A stretch of 54,697 nucleotides of DNA. Origin: Acidithrix ferrooxidans (GTDB taxonomy: Bacteria; Actinomycetota; Acidimicrobiia; Acidimicrobiales; Acidimicrobiaceae). The stretch covers positions 1-54,697 of the forward strand of contig NZ_JXYS01000081.1 in the NCBI RefSeq assembly GCF_000949295.1, read 5' to 3'. Made by a program: the position numbers and the translations under genes. Below, piece after piece: positions 26,243 to 35,153 of this stretch. The notes below the pieces were generated by a model. The model ran no database searches, was not told the origin of the DNA, and saw only the letters and a list, made by a program, of their open reading frames with translations. The first letter of the stretch is position 1. Every line of letters starts with the position of its first letter.

Positions 26243-26632
26243 TTAGTTGGTTATTGTGGCACGTGAGCTTATGGACGAACTGACTATATTTCCGAGGGAA
26301 AATATCAACGGAACACTGCACTGTATCGCTACCGTGACGTTCATTGGTGCTTTTGTCGTTTCATTTAGGGCACATTGCTTTGCTAACGACCCGAGATCGG
26401 CCTTGGCGGTATCTAGGATCGTTGCTCGGGAAAGATAGCCATTTTGGTAGTCGATTCCGGCAAAGAGTCTTGCAGTATCTTGAGCTACCGCAAGCGAGCG
26501 GATACGGGTATCAGCTATCCTGGCCAGGTAGACGATTGCCTGAAGGATCAAGAGTGCGACAAGAATTCCAGCTATCGAACTAATGATTCCCGTACCGCTC
26601 TCGGAGGAGATTGCTTGCTTGGGATCTTTCAA
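26243..26632 (-). CDS. TadE-like small pilus-associated protein
   Basis: The 129-residue protein begins MKDPKQAISSESGTGIISSI, with a hydrophobic helix at about 17-37 following the ESG element. A polar domain with two cysteines follows (KQCALNETTK and IQCSVPLIF). It starts 6 bp after the pilin-like gene. By position and layout it is a pseudopilin-like component; sequence alone would not identify it. Confidence 0.65.
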   Translation of the reverse strand: MKDPKQAISSESGTGIISSIAGILVALLILQAIVYLARIADTRIRSLAVAQDTARLFAGIDYQNGYLSRATILDTAKADLGSLAKQCALNETTKAPMNVTVAIQCSVPLIFSLGNIVSSSISSRATITN

Positions 26633-26638
26633 GTGAGG

Positions 26639-26878
26639 TTATTGTCCTAACTTTGCAACTTGGGCATTTATGGTGTTGGTCGCAGTTCCCATGGTTGCTT
26701 TGAAGGCAACCCATAGGATTACCCCAAGAAAGGCGAAGATCAGGACCGCTATTGCTGCAGAGACGACGCCTTCTCCGGCTTCGTCAAAGTCGTAGCGATC
26801 TCTCCACTGAGAAAGCCAATGAACTCCGTCTCCGACCAAAAGGGTTATTTTGATTATTGTTTGATTTATTAGTGACAT
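26639..26878 (-). CDS. Flp/Tad pilin-like protein
   Basis: The 79-residue protein ends in a membrane-helix segment, DEAGEGVVSAAIAVLIFAFL then GVILWVAFKATMGTATNTIN. It resembles the Flp major pilin (short, DExG before one helix, small polar tail). The start is ATG 26878, with GAGAG upstream; a longer frame to 27073 overlaps tadC and lacks family similarity. Canonical Flp proteins carry a Gly/xxxxEY processing site; here EGVVSA lacks the EY pair. It is encoded right after tadC, where the pilin is often found in actinobacterial tad clusters. Confidence 0.7.
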   Translation of the reverse strand: MSLINQTIIKITLLVGDGVHWLSQWRDRYDFDEAGEGVVSAAIAVLIFAFLGVILWVAFKATMGTATNTINAQVAKLGQ

Positions 26879-26982
26879 AGCGACTCTCAATCTTTTGTGT
26901 GCGGTGCATACCTTTGGAAGTTGGTTACTGGAGGCGTTCTGGGCGCGATAGTTTTTCAAAGTTGAATTCGAGAGGTGGTTTA

Positions 26983-27813
26983 CTATCCGCTCACGGTGCG
27001 GAGTATTGAGAGGAAAGGAATAAATATCAGGATGATGCCTGGTACCAATGCAGCGATTGTGATTGGAATCCAAATTTTTTGCGAGTTTTTTTCCATTAGG
27101 GCGAGTGCTTGACGATGTGCATCGACCCTTTGCGATTGAGCCTCATGTCTGGCAGCCCTAGGTAAGTTTCCGCCCCAAAGTCCGCTCTCTAAGATGATAC
27201 AAAACCGATGTAGAGAATCTGAATTGAATGTGATCTGTAAGATGGCGAGGGCCTCGGAGAGTTCGACTCCACTGGCGAGGGAGAGATTTAAATCTTCAAA
27301 CAGTGCTCTGCATGCGATGGTTGAGTTTTTGGACAGCCGTGCTATTGCAGATGTGATTGATAGTCCTGCGGAGAGGTATACAGCCATCTTTTCGATATCC
27401 AATGCAAGATTTGCATCGATCGCTTTTGTGATTTTAGCTTTTCGGAGTTGGTCATTTACGACTGGGAATGCTACCGCCAAAGTTAGGCCAGATAAAAAGG
27501 CTAAGAACGACAAGACAGAGACCGACCAGGACCTGCTCAGAATTGACAGAACGAACAGTCCTATTGTGGCCAAAGCTATGTGAGGTGTGTAGTTGGCTTT
27601 TAGCCATCGACTCCGTGCAGTTAATCCCTCTATGAGATCTTTCGAGGAACTATGGCCTTTCAAATTGATTGAGGGCGCACTTTGTTCTGCTATCCAATGG
27701 CGAGAGATTCGTTCTTTGGCGGATCGGTTTTTTTGATAATAAACTGATATGGTGATTCCACCTCCGATGCCCGATGAGATTGTCGCTAATGCAGCTGGAA
27801 TGGATGGATTCAT
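26983..27813 (-). CDS. tadC: TadC-like type II/IV secretion inner-membrane protein
   Basis: The 276-residue protein (from ATG 27813, which overlaps the tadB stop as ATGA) has a T2SSF domain: LALDIEKMAVYLSAGLSITS, ALFEDLNLSLASGVELSEAL and ILESGLWGGNLPRAARHEAQ. Membrane helices lie in the first third and at the C-terminus (IWIPITIAALVPGIILIFIP). TadC pairs with TadB to form the platform that couples the TadA ATPase to pilus assembly. An upstream in-frame extension would overlap tadB and is rejected. The Flp pilin-like gene follows after 104 bp. Confidence 0.85.
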   Translation of the reverse strand: MNPSIPAALATISSGIGGGITISVYYQKNRSAKERISRHWIAEQSAPSINLKGHSSSKDLIEGLTARSRWLKANYTPHIALATIGLFVLSILSRSWSVSVLSFLAFLSGLTLAVAFPVVNDQLRKAKITKAIDANLALDIEKMAVYLSAGLSITSAIARLSKNSTIACRALFEDLNLSLASGVELSEALAILQITFNSDSLHRFCIILESGLWGGNLPRAARHEAQSQRVDAHRQALALMEKNSQKIWIPITIAALVPGIILIFIPFLSILRTVSG

Positions 27814-28718
27814 TCTGGGAGTACCGCCTCTTTTGTCTTTAGAGTTGCATACAGGCGCTTGGGATCCGACAGACGGCTTGCCCAAACCCACGTTGCTATC
27901 AAAACCAAAAGCGATAGGACAAGACCGAGTTGACCGAGCGAACTTTGGTAGGGCCCTGTCCCTGCTATTGCGCTTCCTGCGCCAAGCATTCCCAAAGGCA
28001 CGATTATTACGAAGTATTTTGCGAACCGAACTCCTGCTAGGCGAGCCTCATATTCGCTTTGACGATCCCATTCGGCTTGTCTATCTTCTTGTAAGTCTGA
28101 GATCAGTGTCATAAGATCTGACCCTGGAGCGTCTTTGGCGACACTCAGAAGTTCAGTGACTATCGAGGTGCCGCTGTCATTTAGACCCTTGGACAAGATG
28201 GCAAGGGCTGAGTCGAAAGAGCCAGTAATTGAGAAGTTCCGTTCGGCTTGGTGAAAAAACTTCGATATCGTGGGCGGCGCTGATTTGCCAGATGAAAAGA
28301 GTGCGTTCGGAAGCGGTGCGCCCATTGTGCCGATGCGTAGTTGAAGCTCGGAGAGGATTAGTGGCCAGCTTCTAAGTGCATCAACGCGGATCTTTGTCTC
28401 TTTTTTGATCTTTAACCCACGGACACCGCCTAATGCCGTGATCGCAAATACAATCGATCCAAGGATGGGGCTAGAGGACAAGGAGAGGGCAGTTCCGGTT
28501 GCAAAGATTGAGAGTGCAAAGATCAAAGAGAGTTCACCCGTGCTAAATGTTGACAGTAGAACGTTGACCTTTTCGACTATTTTTTCCTGGTGACCCTGTT
28601 TTCCTTGGGTTTTTTTCGCATTGGAGTGCGCAATTATGACGGTTGATGCACCAATGAAAGCGATCCCGCTGGCTAGAGTCGTCAGCTCCTTTGTGTTAAA
28701 GCGTCCTGGATTAATCAT
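27810..28718 (-). CDS. tadB: TadB-like type II/IV secretion inner-membrane protein
   Basis: The 302-residue protein has two or three N-terminal membrane helices, a cytoplasmic T2SSF domain (LRSWPLILSELQLRIGTMGA, GSFDSALAILSKGLNDSGTS, VTELLSVAKDAPGSDLMTLI, DRQSEYEARLAGVRFAKYFV) and C-terminal helices. It works with TadC as assembly platform. Its ATG overlaps the tadA stop by 8 bp, and its stop overlaps tadC, so translation is coupled. Confidence 0.87.
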   Translation of the reverse strand: MINPGRFNTKELTTLASGIAFIGASTVIIAHSNAKKTQGKQGHQEKIVEKVNVLLSTFSTGELSLIFALSIFATGTALSLSSSPILGSIVFAITALGGVRGLKIKKETKIRVDALRSWPLILSELQLRIGTMGAPLPNALFSSGKSAPPTISKFFHQAERNFSITGSFDSALAILSKGLNDSGTSIVTELLSVAKDAPGSDLMTLISDLQEDRQAEWDRQSEYEARLAGVRFAKYFVIIVPLGMLGAGSAIAGTGPYQSSLGQLGLVLSLLVLIATWVWASRLSDPKRLYATLKTKEAVLPE

Positions 28719-29985
28719 TCAAGAGCTCTTCCATGGTAATGTCAATCCCTTTGTTTCTGCTCTTTTGTCTGAGCCTTTGGGGGAGGAGGCCGCTGGGCAC
28801 CAACTTATTGTCGACAAGTTCAAAGATCGTGGAAGTTGTGAAGGAATTTGAGTCGACTCCACCGTTGGGATCTTCAACCGCCACAATCTCAGTTACTTTG
28901 GGGACACCGTCAATTCGATTTGCATAAACCACTAGGTCGACGGCGTCCGAAACCATTTGAGTGACCGCGCTAAAGGGCATTTGGAAGCCTCCGATTTGGA
29001 TTAGCAGTCTCAGTCGAGAAAGCGCCGCCCGCGCCGAGGTGGCGTGGATGGTCGTATATCCAGGTACCCCTGATGATAGGGTGAGTATGAGAGGTAGCGC
29101 CTCTTTGTCTCTAACCTCTCCCACGATCGCAAAGTCTGGTGACATTCGCAAGAAGCCTGCAACTAAAGTTCTAAGGTCGATTCCGTTTCGATCACTTCTT
29201 GTGGGTCGGCTTTGGAGATGTGCAACATTGGGCAGTTCAACTAGAGTTTCTAGGACCTCTTCGGCGATGGTAACTCTCGTCTCAGGTGGCAACTCACCTA
29301 CCAAAGTCCCCAAAAGTGTAGTTTTGCCGGATCCTGGTGGCCCCGCAAAGATAATGGTCGATCTGGCCTCTTGCGCTTTCAATAGAAAGCGAGCAGCAGA
29401 AGCTGAGAGCATCTGCCGTTTGATCAGCTCTGATATATTACGAATTGGCAGGCCCGTAAATTTCCGGATATTTACGATAAGTGACCCTTCTTTGGTAAGG
29501 TCGGGATGCACTATGTGTAACCTGGCGCCCTGGGCTAATTGCACGTCTTGGAGACCATCAGCTGGTTCTAGCTTGCGCTGATTTAGGCCATTTTCCGAGA
29601 GAATTCGCGCGATAGTTCTTCGCAGGTGCTCTGGGTCATGAAAGCTTTCATGGTGGAAAGTGGTTCCTCTGCCATGTCGTCGAATGAAGATTGAATCGTG
29701 GGCGTTGATCATGATCTCCCAAACAGAATCGTCGGCGAGAAGGCTATCAATCGGGCCATAGCCAACAATGTTGGATTCAATCCGTCCCGATATATGCCGC
29801 TTAGAGTCGTCAGTTAATGGTCTGTGCGAGTTTCGCTGTTGCCAAAGGTCGATCTCTTGGTTTATGATCCCTACCAGCCTCGGGCGATTTGAGACTATCG
29901 TGACGTCAATATCGTTCTCATGTGCAATGAGTTGAACTGATCGCTCGATCTCCTGTAGTGGAGTTTGGGTGCTTATTATTGTCAA
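28711..29985 (-). CDS. tadA: TadA/CpaF-type secretion ATPase
   Basis: The protein is about 424 residues. The N-terminal domain has VGYGPIDSLLADDSVWEIMI and the arginine-rich LRRTIARILSENG. The ATPase core has Walker A GPPGSGKT, an Asp-box region TIAEEVLETLVELPNVAHLQ, Walker B DFAIVGEVRDKEA and the His box GYTTIHATS. It powers assembly of Flp/Tad pili. Start chosen at TTG 29985 because AGGGAG lies 7 nt upstream; a TTG at 30012 would add nine residues. It leads a compact operon tadA-tadB-tadC-pilin-TadE-like genes. cpaB and cpaE, its usual upstream partners, are 3.5 kb away, beyond two opposite-strand genes. Confidence 0.93.
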   Translation of the reverse strand: MTIISTQTPLQEIERSVQLIAHENDIDVTIVSNRPRLVGIINQEIDLWQQRNSHRPLTDDSKRHISGRIESNIVGYGPIDSLLADDSVWEIMINAHDSIFIRRHGRGTTFHHESFHDPEHLRRTIARILSENGLNQRKLEPADGLQDVQLAQGARLHIVHPDLTKEGSLIVNIRKFTGLPIRNISELIKRQMLSASAARFLLKAQEARSTIIFAGPPGSGKTTLLGTLVGELPPETRVTIAEEVLETLVELPNVAHLQSRPTRSDRNGIDLRTLVAGFLRMSPDFAIVGEVRDKEALPLILTLSSGVPGYTTIHATSARAALSRLRLLIQIGGFQMPFSAVTQMVSDAVDLVVYANRIDGVPKVTEIVAVEDPNGGVDSNSFTTSTIFELVDNKLVPSGLLPQRLRQKSRNKGIDITMEELLND

Positions 29986-30012
29986 TTTATAACTCCCTGA
30001 ATAAGATCCCAA

Positions 30013-30459
30013 GGATCCAAATGTTCTCCTAGCGGGAACCCGGAGATCCTGGATGGTTCATTTTGGATCTGACATCTAGCGATGATCGTGCCGACATCGA
30101 CGATTTTTCGGGACCAAGTTTTAGATCAAAAGGGGATTTAACCGATAGATTTAGCATCGAACAGAGTTTTGGCTTGTGCAAGTCTTCTTATTTGCTCAAG
30201 TTGTCATTTTTGGCCGTGCGGTTTTTCAATAGAGATCAAGGAGAAAACTGGCTTTTCTGTTTTGAAGCTTGTGGATATACGCCTTGATGACGCTTGGACC
30301 CTGTCCGGTCGATTCGAAAATTGATATCAACCAAGCATGATTCACAGTGACTGGAGCGACCTGCTTTGTTGATTACTTAAATATATATCAAACAAGTCCG
30401 ATAAAGGGTGTTAACATTCGAAATAACTCAAAAAATTTTAGTGATAGATCAAGAGTTTG
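30013..30459. other. Divergent promoter region between tadA and the MFS gene
   Basis: No gene is seen; a 74-codon frame at 30063-30287 has no family signal. It should hold the tadA promoter on one strand and the MFS promoter (next entry) on the other. Confidence 0.4.
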
Positions 30460-30486
30460 TTTAGTTGCATGTAACATGCAACTAAA
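30460..30486 (+). promoter_or_regulatory. Perfect 13+1+13 operator-like inverted repeat before the MFS gene
   Basis: TTTAGTTGCATGT (30460-30472), one base, then ACATGCAACTAAA (30474-30486). The TTGCATG half-site pattern resembles operators of MarR-type repressors of exporters. A possible -35 (TTGCAT 30465) and -10 (TAAGAT 30488) with a 17-bp spacer overlap it, so binding would block transcription. No regulator gene lies next to it. Confidence 0.7.
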
Positions 30487-30516
30487 ATAAGATAAAAACA
30501 TATAATTAGGAGCATT

Positions 30517-32259
30517 ATGAAGATTGTTGATAAAGCACCTGAACCAGGTGGTGACGGTCAATCTAAGCAAGAACGGCGTTACCAATGGATGGTTCTCTCC
30601 AACACAACTTTGGGCGTCTTTATGGCTTTTTTAAATTCGTCCATCGTAATAATTGCACTTCCTGCAATCTTTAGAGGAATCAAGCTCAACCCCTTGGCGC
30701 CTAGTAACGTAAGTTATCTTCTTTGGATGCTTCTTGGATTCTCGGTCGCCTCTGCTGTTCTGGTGGTTTCGCTAGGTCGATTGGGTGATATTCTCGGACG
30801 AGTACGCCTTTATACTTTGGGCTTTCTAATCTTTACCCTGGGATCTATTGCCTTAGTGGTGACTCCAGGTAGCGGATCCAGTGCGGCCCTTTACCTTATA
30901 ATTATGCGAGTCGTCCAAGGAATTGGTGGCGCACTTCTCTTTGCGAATTCAAATGCAATCTTGGCGGATGCTTTCCCGCCATCGCGCCGGGGTACGGCAC
31001 TTGGAATTAATCAAGTTGCCGGTCTCTCTGGAGCTTTCCTTGGTCTGATTGTGGGCGGTCTTTTGGCGGATGTCAATTGGAGGCTCGTCTTTGGTGTCTC
31101 GGTCCCATTTGGTATTTTTGGAACCGTTTGGGCATATTATAAGTTGAAGTCTTCGGCACCGCGTAGACAGATCAAGATTGACTATCTAGGTTCAGGCCTC
31201 TTTGCAGGTGGCCTCATTTTGATCCTCATCGCGATCACATACGGAATTCAGCCTGCCCCTGGCCACACAATGTCATGGGCAACTCCGACGATTCTGGCAG
31301 AGTTTGCAGCTGGATTCATCTTGCTCGGTCTATTTTTCTACACCGAGACCAAGGTTGAAAATCCCATGCTTCAGATCTCGCTCTTTAAGATTAGAGCTTT
31401 CGCGGCTGGAAACGCCGCGAACCTGATGGCAGCTATTGGACGAGGTGGCCTTCAATTTATGCTGATCCTGTGGTTGCAAGGGATCTGGTTGCCGCTGCAC
31501 GGCTATAGCTTTGCCCGCACCCCTCTGTGGGCCGGTATCTACATGTTGCCTCTTACTGTAGGGTTTTTGGTAGCCGGGCCGGTTTCAGGCTTCCTTTCAG
31601 ATCGCTTTGGCGCGAGGTTATTTGCGACGCTGGGAATGTTGGTGGCCGCGATCTCTTTTTTCCTTCTGATTCTTCTTCCGACCAACTTCACTTACTGGGT
31701 CTTCGCGCCAATTCTGGTCTTAAATGGGATCGGATTTGGCCTCTTTGCGGCCCCCAATAGCTCGGCGGTAATGAATAGTGTGCCAGCTAACGCTAGAGGG
31801 ACTGCCTCTGGGATGTTGGCTACTTTGACCAACACGGGGCAGGTGCTTTCAATCGGTATATTCTTCTCCCTTATGATTGCCGGAATATCCTCGACCCTGC
31901 CTGGTCAGCTATATTCGGGGTTGAGAAGTTCGGGAGTCGGTATTCATAAGGCGGCATACATCGCGCACCTGCCCGCAGTCGCCTCATTGTTTGGCGCATT
32001 TTTAGGATTCAATCCTATAAAGACGCTTCTCGGCTCCTCGCTGTCAAGTCTGCCTGCTCACACCGTTGCAACGCTAACTGCTAAGAGTTACTTTCCGACC
32101 TTGATATCCAACTCCTTTAAGCATGGAATTACTATCGCCTTTAGCTTTGCTCTTGCACTATGTTTATTCAGTGCCATTGCGTCGTGGATGCGAGGTTCGA
32201 CCTTCGTTCATGAGGATGCACATAATGATTTGAATGATGAGCCAAAGCCTGTTCAATAA
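30517..32259 (+). CDS. MFS multidrug exporter, DHA2 (14-helix) family
   Basis: The 580-residue membrane protein has about 14 hydrophobic segments. Motif A is represented by SLGRLGDILGRVRLY, motif C-like by NQVAGLSGAFLGLIVGGLLA, and the DHA2 opening by LGVFMAFLNSSIVIIALPAI. A long loop before the last helix and a polar tail (EDAHNDLNDEPKPVQ) are also seen. Drug/proton antiport (EmrB/QacA-like) is the usual role; substrate unknown. RBS TTAGGAG precedes the ATG. The promoter carries a perfect 27-bp operator-like dyad and the gene ends at a strong terminator, so it is a self-contained regulated unit. It stands inside the tad cluster on the opposite strand, suggesting insertion. Confidence 0.93.
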   Translation: MKIVDKAPEPGGDGQSKQERRYQWMVLSNTTLGVFMAFLNSSIVIIALPAIFRGIKLNPLAPSNVSYLLWMLLGFSVASAVLVVSLGRLGDILGRVRLYTLGFLIFTLGSIALVVTPGSGSSAALYLIIMRVVQGIGGALLFANSNAILADAFPPSRRGTALGINQVAGLSGAFLGLIVGGLLADVNWRLVFGVSVPFGIFGTVWAYYKLKSSAPRRQIKIDYLGSGLFAGGLILILIAITYGIQPAPGHTMSWATPTILAEFAAGFILLGLFFYTETKVENPMLQISLFKIRAFAAGNAANLMAAIGRGGLQFMLILWLQGIWLPLHGYSFARTPLWAGIYMLPLTVGFLVAGPVSGFLSDRFGARLFATLGMLVAAISFFLLILLPTNFTYWVFAPILVLNGIGFGLFAAPNSSAVMNSVPANARGTASGMLATLTNTGQVLSIGIFFSLMIAGISSTLPGQLYSGLRSSGVGIHKAAYIAHLPAVASLFGAFLGFNPIKTLLGSSLSSLPAHTVATLTAKSYFPTLISNSFKHGITIAFSFALALCLFSAIASWMRGSTFVHEDAHNDLNDEPKPVQ

Positions 32260-32289
32260 AGATCCTCTTCAAAAAAGACGAGAACTTAC

Positions 32290-32356
32290 CCATTTCTCAT
32301 TGACTACACAACGATCTAAAAGGAGCGTGGTCAATGAGAAATGGCTTTGTTTTTTT
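32290..32356 (+). terminator. Strong intrinsic terminator after the MFS gene
   Basis: CCATTTCTCATTGAC (32290-32304) and GTCAATGAGAAATGG (32330-32344) form a perfect 15-bp stem with a 25-nt loop, followed by CTTTGTTTTTTT. The 220 bp to the next gene hold nothing else clear. Confidence 0.85.
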
Positions 32357-32575
32357 GCTTTGTGGTGCATTTGTCTTCATGATCACATGAGCCGATGGTG
32401 AGGACCCTGGGCATTTAGCTCTGAGGAGAATCATCGATATTGATTCTCACAATAGCGAAAAATCTAGTTGCTAGAGGACTTTAGACGAACTTTCATCGTT
32501 ACTATGGGATCTGTCCTTCTTGGATTCTAGATTGGAGTATCTCGTGCGATCGTTTTACTGTGGAGATGGTGAAAT

Positions 32576-33490
32576 ATGAACTTCGAAGATCTGCCTGTTG
32601 TGGATCCTAGGGTTGCACAGGTGCCTTTTGGCTCTATGGAAACGGTGACCGAAATTGGACCGAATGCGATACGAATTGTCGCACCAAATGCATCGCCAAT
32701 GACTCTAGATGGAACCAATACCTATCTTTTGGTGGGCGACAAATTGTCCACATTTATCGTAGACCCAGGCCCTTCGACGCTGGAGCACCTCTTGGAGGTA
32801 AAGGGAGTAATCGAGAAAAAGGGGCTTGATCCACGTGGCATTCTTTTGACCCATGGTCACTTTGATCACTCTGAAGCAACCAAGGCTTTCGGCTTAGAAT
32901 TTGAAGTACCTGTCTATGGGAATGGCCACCTAGATGATTTGGAGATGATACACCTTTCAGATAATGACTCCATCGAACTTGATTCGTCCAAGGTGATAGC
33001 ACTTGGCACTCCGGGCCACACCGGGGACCATCTTTGTTTTCTTCTACCTGATGGAGAGCTCCTAACCGGTGATCACATTCTTGGCAGGGGTACCTCGGTG
33101 GTGGCCGCTCCAGATGGTGACCTCGAAAGCTACATCGGATCATTGATCAAGGTTTACGACTTGGATCGACGTCATCTTTTACCTGGTCATGGACCAGACC
33201 TAACCTCTGAGATATCCAAAGAGGTCGTAGGGTATTACCTGAGTCATCGCATGTTGAGGTTGAAGCAAGTTCTATTTTCTTTTGACGAAAATCCAAAAGA
33301 TGTCAAGGATGTTGTCAGAGGAATATATGGTGATTCGGTCCCGGAATCACTTTTTTTTGCAGCCGAACTTTCCACCCGGGCCTCGGTTGTCGCACTCTTA
33401 GAAGGTGGCCATTTGAGAGCTGTTGGCTCAGGGGGCTACATACGCAATGAGGCATCTGATTTTGATATGACTCTCTTTTTGAAGGGGTGA
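32576..33490 (+). CDS. Metallo-beta-lactamase-fold hydrolase (LACTB2/ribonuclease Z-like group)
   Basis: The 304-residue protein has the metal motif THGHFDHS (H93, H95, D97, H98). GTPGHTGDHLCFLL supplies the next His, LTGDHILGRG the bridging Asp, and LLPGHGPDL the last His. The C-terminal winged-helix-like part (SHRMLRLKQVLF onward) is typical of LACTB2-like proteins, about 290 residues. Such enzymes cleave RNA or thioesters; the exact substrate is unknown. GGAGATGG precedes the ATG. It follows the MFS gene but lies beyond a terminator, so it has its own promoter, and it converges on cpaE. Confidence 0.88.
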   Translation: MNFEDLPVVDPRVAQVPFGSMETVTEIGPNAIRIVAPNASPMTLDGTNTYLLVGDKLSTFIVDPGPSTLEHLLEVKGVIEKKGLDPRGILLTHGHFDHSEATKAFGLEFEVPVYGNGHLDDLEMIHLSDNDSIELDSSKVIALGTPGHTGDHLCFLLPDGELLTGDHILGRGTSVVAAPDGDLESYIGSLIKVYDLDRRHLLPGHGPDLTSEISKEVVGYYLSHRMLRLKQVLFSFDENPKDVKDVVRGIYGDSVPESLFFAAELSTRASVVALLEGGHLRAVGSGGYIRNEASDFDMTLFLKG

Positions 33491-33519
33491 TTTGTCGGGC
33501 GACTTCTTATTTTGACGGT

Positions 33520-35103
33520 TCAATTGATTCCATCACTGGCGAGCTCTCCAGGCATTATTCGCCGCAAATTGACCTTAGGTTCGGACTTTGTTTGTTTGGG
33601 AGTATCTTCACGTGCAAGCCATGACATCAGGGGTTGATATAACCCTTTGGGAAGTGGTCTAATCGATTCATGAATTGACTCTAAATTGCGCTCAAATCCG
33701 CAGGTAAAGATCTTTAGTGCAGCATTATCGGGGCTGACTTTAAGGTTTCGTCTTGATTTTGAGGTATTAGGTTCGTTGTGGAGGATGAATTCACTGCAAA
33801 CCTGGTTGCAGAGTCGTTCCAATTGAGAATGCTGAGGATTCGAGGAGCGTCGAATGGTTCGATTGGATTTGCAGACTACTAAGGCAATGCAAGCAATGGG
33901 CGTCCCAAGCGATAAGACTCGATGGAGTAACCGGAGGGCTCCATGAATTCCTCGCAGGTCTTCGCTAAGTGTGATTATTACACGGTCAGCTAAGGCGAGC
34001 GCCACTTCACTTCCAAGGACCGTTGGATCTGGATCTACGGCGTCGACGATCCGAGGAGCACGAATCTTATTGTCGATGTCAAACACCACGTAGTTGAACT
34101 CCTCTGTAACTTTATCGATCAAACTCCTTAGGTCGTTCTCTCGTGCTGCCAAGGTATCTTCTTGCCGCTTGGTTCCAACGATCATTACATAGCGCCGTTC
34201 TAGACACTGGATATAAAAGTTTCGCAGATAGGTAGCAGTGAGCTCAGACTTTCGCGCGCCAACCATTAATTCGCCGAGGCCAGGGTGGGCGCGATCGACG
34301 TCGTGGTACATTCCGATGTCACCATCGGCTTTCATATCGATCAAGAGCGTCGAATCCATTTGGGCTAACGCTTGAGCGATCGCCATTGAAGTCGTAGATG
34401 CCCCAGACCCGCCTACGCCAAGGACCGCAAACGTTCTTGATTGGGGTTGTGGCTTTTGCTCTATTGGATTTGTGGTATTTGCGAAGTTGTATAGCTCTCC
34501 TTCGTAGTCAAAGCTATCTATTTCTGTTGGATTGAAGTTGGATTCATGTAAGATCGGATTGAATTGTTCCTGGTTGATTGTTTGACTCTCCAGCCCCTCT
34601 AAGAAGCTCTGCTCGTCAAATCCTAGGTGAAGATCGCTCAAGTCAATAAAAGGATCGCTATCTGGGGTCTCGGGTGGTTCTGGAGTTTTTGGCGCTTCTG
34701 TTTTTGGCGAGTTTTTTTTAGAGATAGGTTCTATCGCGCCATTGAACTCCTCGACACTAAAGGGGTAGCAAAGGTAGTTACTAGATCCTTCGATCACTTT
34801 TTGGGGATTTGGGGTCGTTCCGATCTTGATTGCCTTGATATTGTGTGCCTTGGCAATTTCGTAGATTGAGATCAATTGTTCGCTGGCATTTGAATCGACC
34901 AGGATTGCCACGACCAAGGCTTTGGCTTGAAGGTACTCTATGACCTCCTGCGTTGACATTGCTACCGCAAGGTCAACGTCTACGACCGATCCATTACACC
35001 ATCGACTTAACTCTCTTAGCCAAGCGTGGGTTCCACTTAAGATAGCGATTACTGTTGGTCGGTTGTTAGGGGACGTTATGGATGGTGAATGTCCGTCTTC
35101 CAT
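33520..35103 (-). CDS. cpaE: CpaE/TadZ-like pilus localisation ATPase with an atypical P-loop
   Basis: The 527-residue protein has an N-terminal receiver-like domain (about 15-125), a proline- and acid-rich linker (130-225) and a MinD/ParA-like domain. The P-loop is GVGGSGASTT (229-238), in which both lysines of the deviant Walker A (KGGxGK) are absent. Later MinD-like segments are TLLIDMKADGDIGMYHDVDR, YVVFDIDN, ADRVIITLSEDLRGI and CIALVVCKSN. CpaE/TadZ proteins place the pilus machinery at the cell pole, and some members have degenerate ATP sites. AAGGA precedes the ATG at 35103. It lies 50 bp after cpaB on the same strand. Confidence 0.82.
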   Translation of the reverse strand: MEDGHSPSITSPNNRPTVIAILSGTHAWLRELSRWCNGSVVDVDLAVAMSTQEVIEYLQAKALVVAILVDSNASEQLISIYEIAKAHNIKAIKIGTTPNPQKVIEGSSNYLCYPFSVEEFNGAIEPISKKNSPKTEAPKTPEPPETPDSDPFIDLSDLHLGFDEQSFLEGLESQTINQEQFNPILHESNFNPTEIDSFDYEGELYNFANTTNPIEQKPQPQSRTFAVLGVGGSGASTTSMAIAQALAQMDSTLLIDMKADGDIGMYHDVDRAHPGLGELMVGARKSELTATYLRNFYIQCLERRYVMIVGTKRQEDTLAARENDLRSLIDKVTEEFNYVVFDIDNKIRAPRIVDAVDPDPTVLGSEVALALADRVIITLSEDLRGIHGALRLLHRVLSLGTPIACIALVVCKSNRTIRRSSNPQHSQLERLCNQVCSEFILHNEPNTSKSRRNLKVSPDNAALKIFTCGFERNLESIHESIRPLPKGLYQPLMSWLAREDTPKQTKSEPKVNLRRIMPGELASDGIN

Positions 35104-35153
35104 TATTCCTTCTTTGGGGTATAAGCGTCTTTGTTCTTTTGATTGCTAAAGTC

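Noticed and set aside
27749-29581. Long plus-strand frames opposite tadA/tadB/tadC
   Set aside because: Antisense shadows of the strongly supported tad genes.
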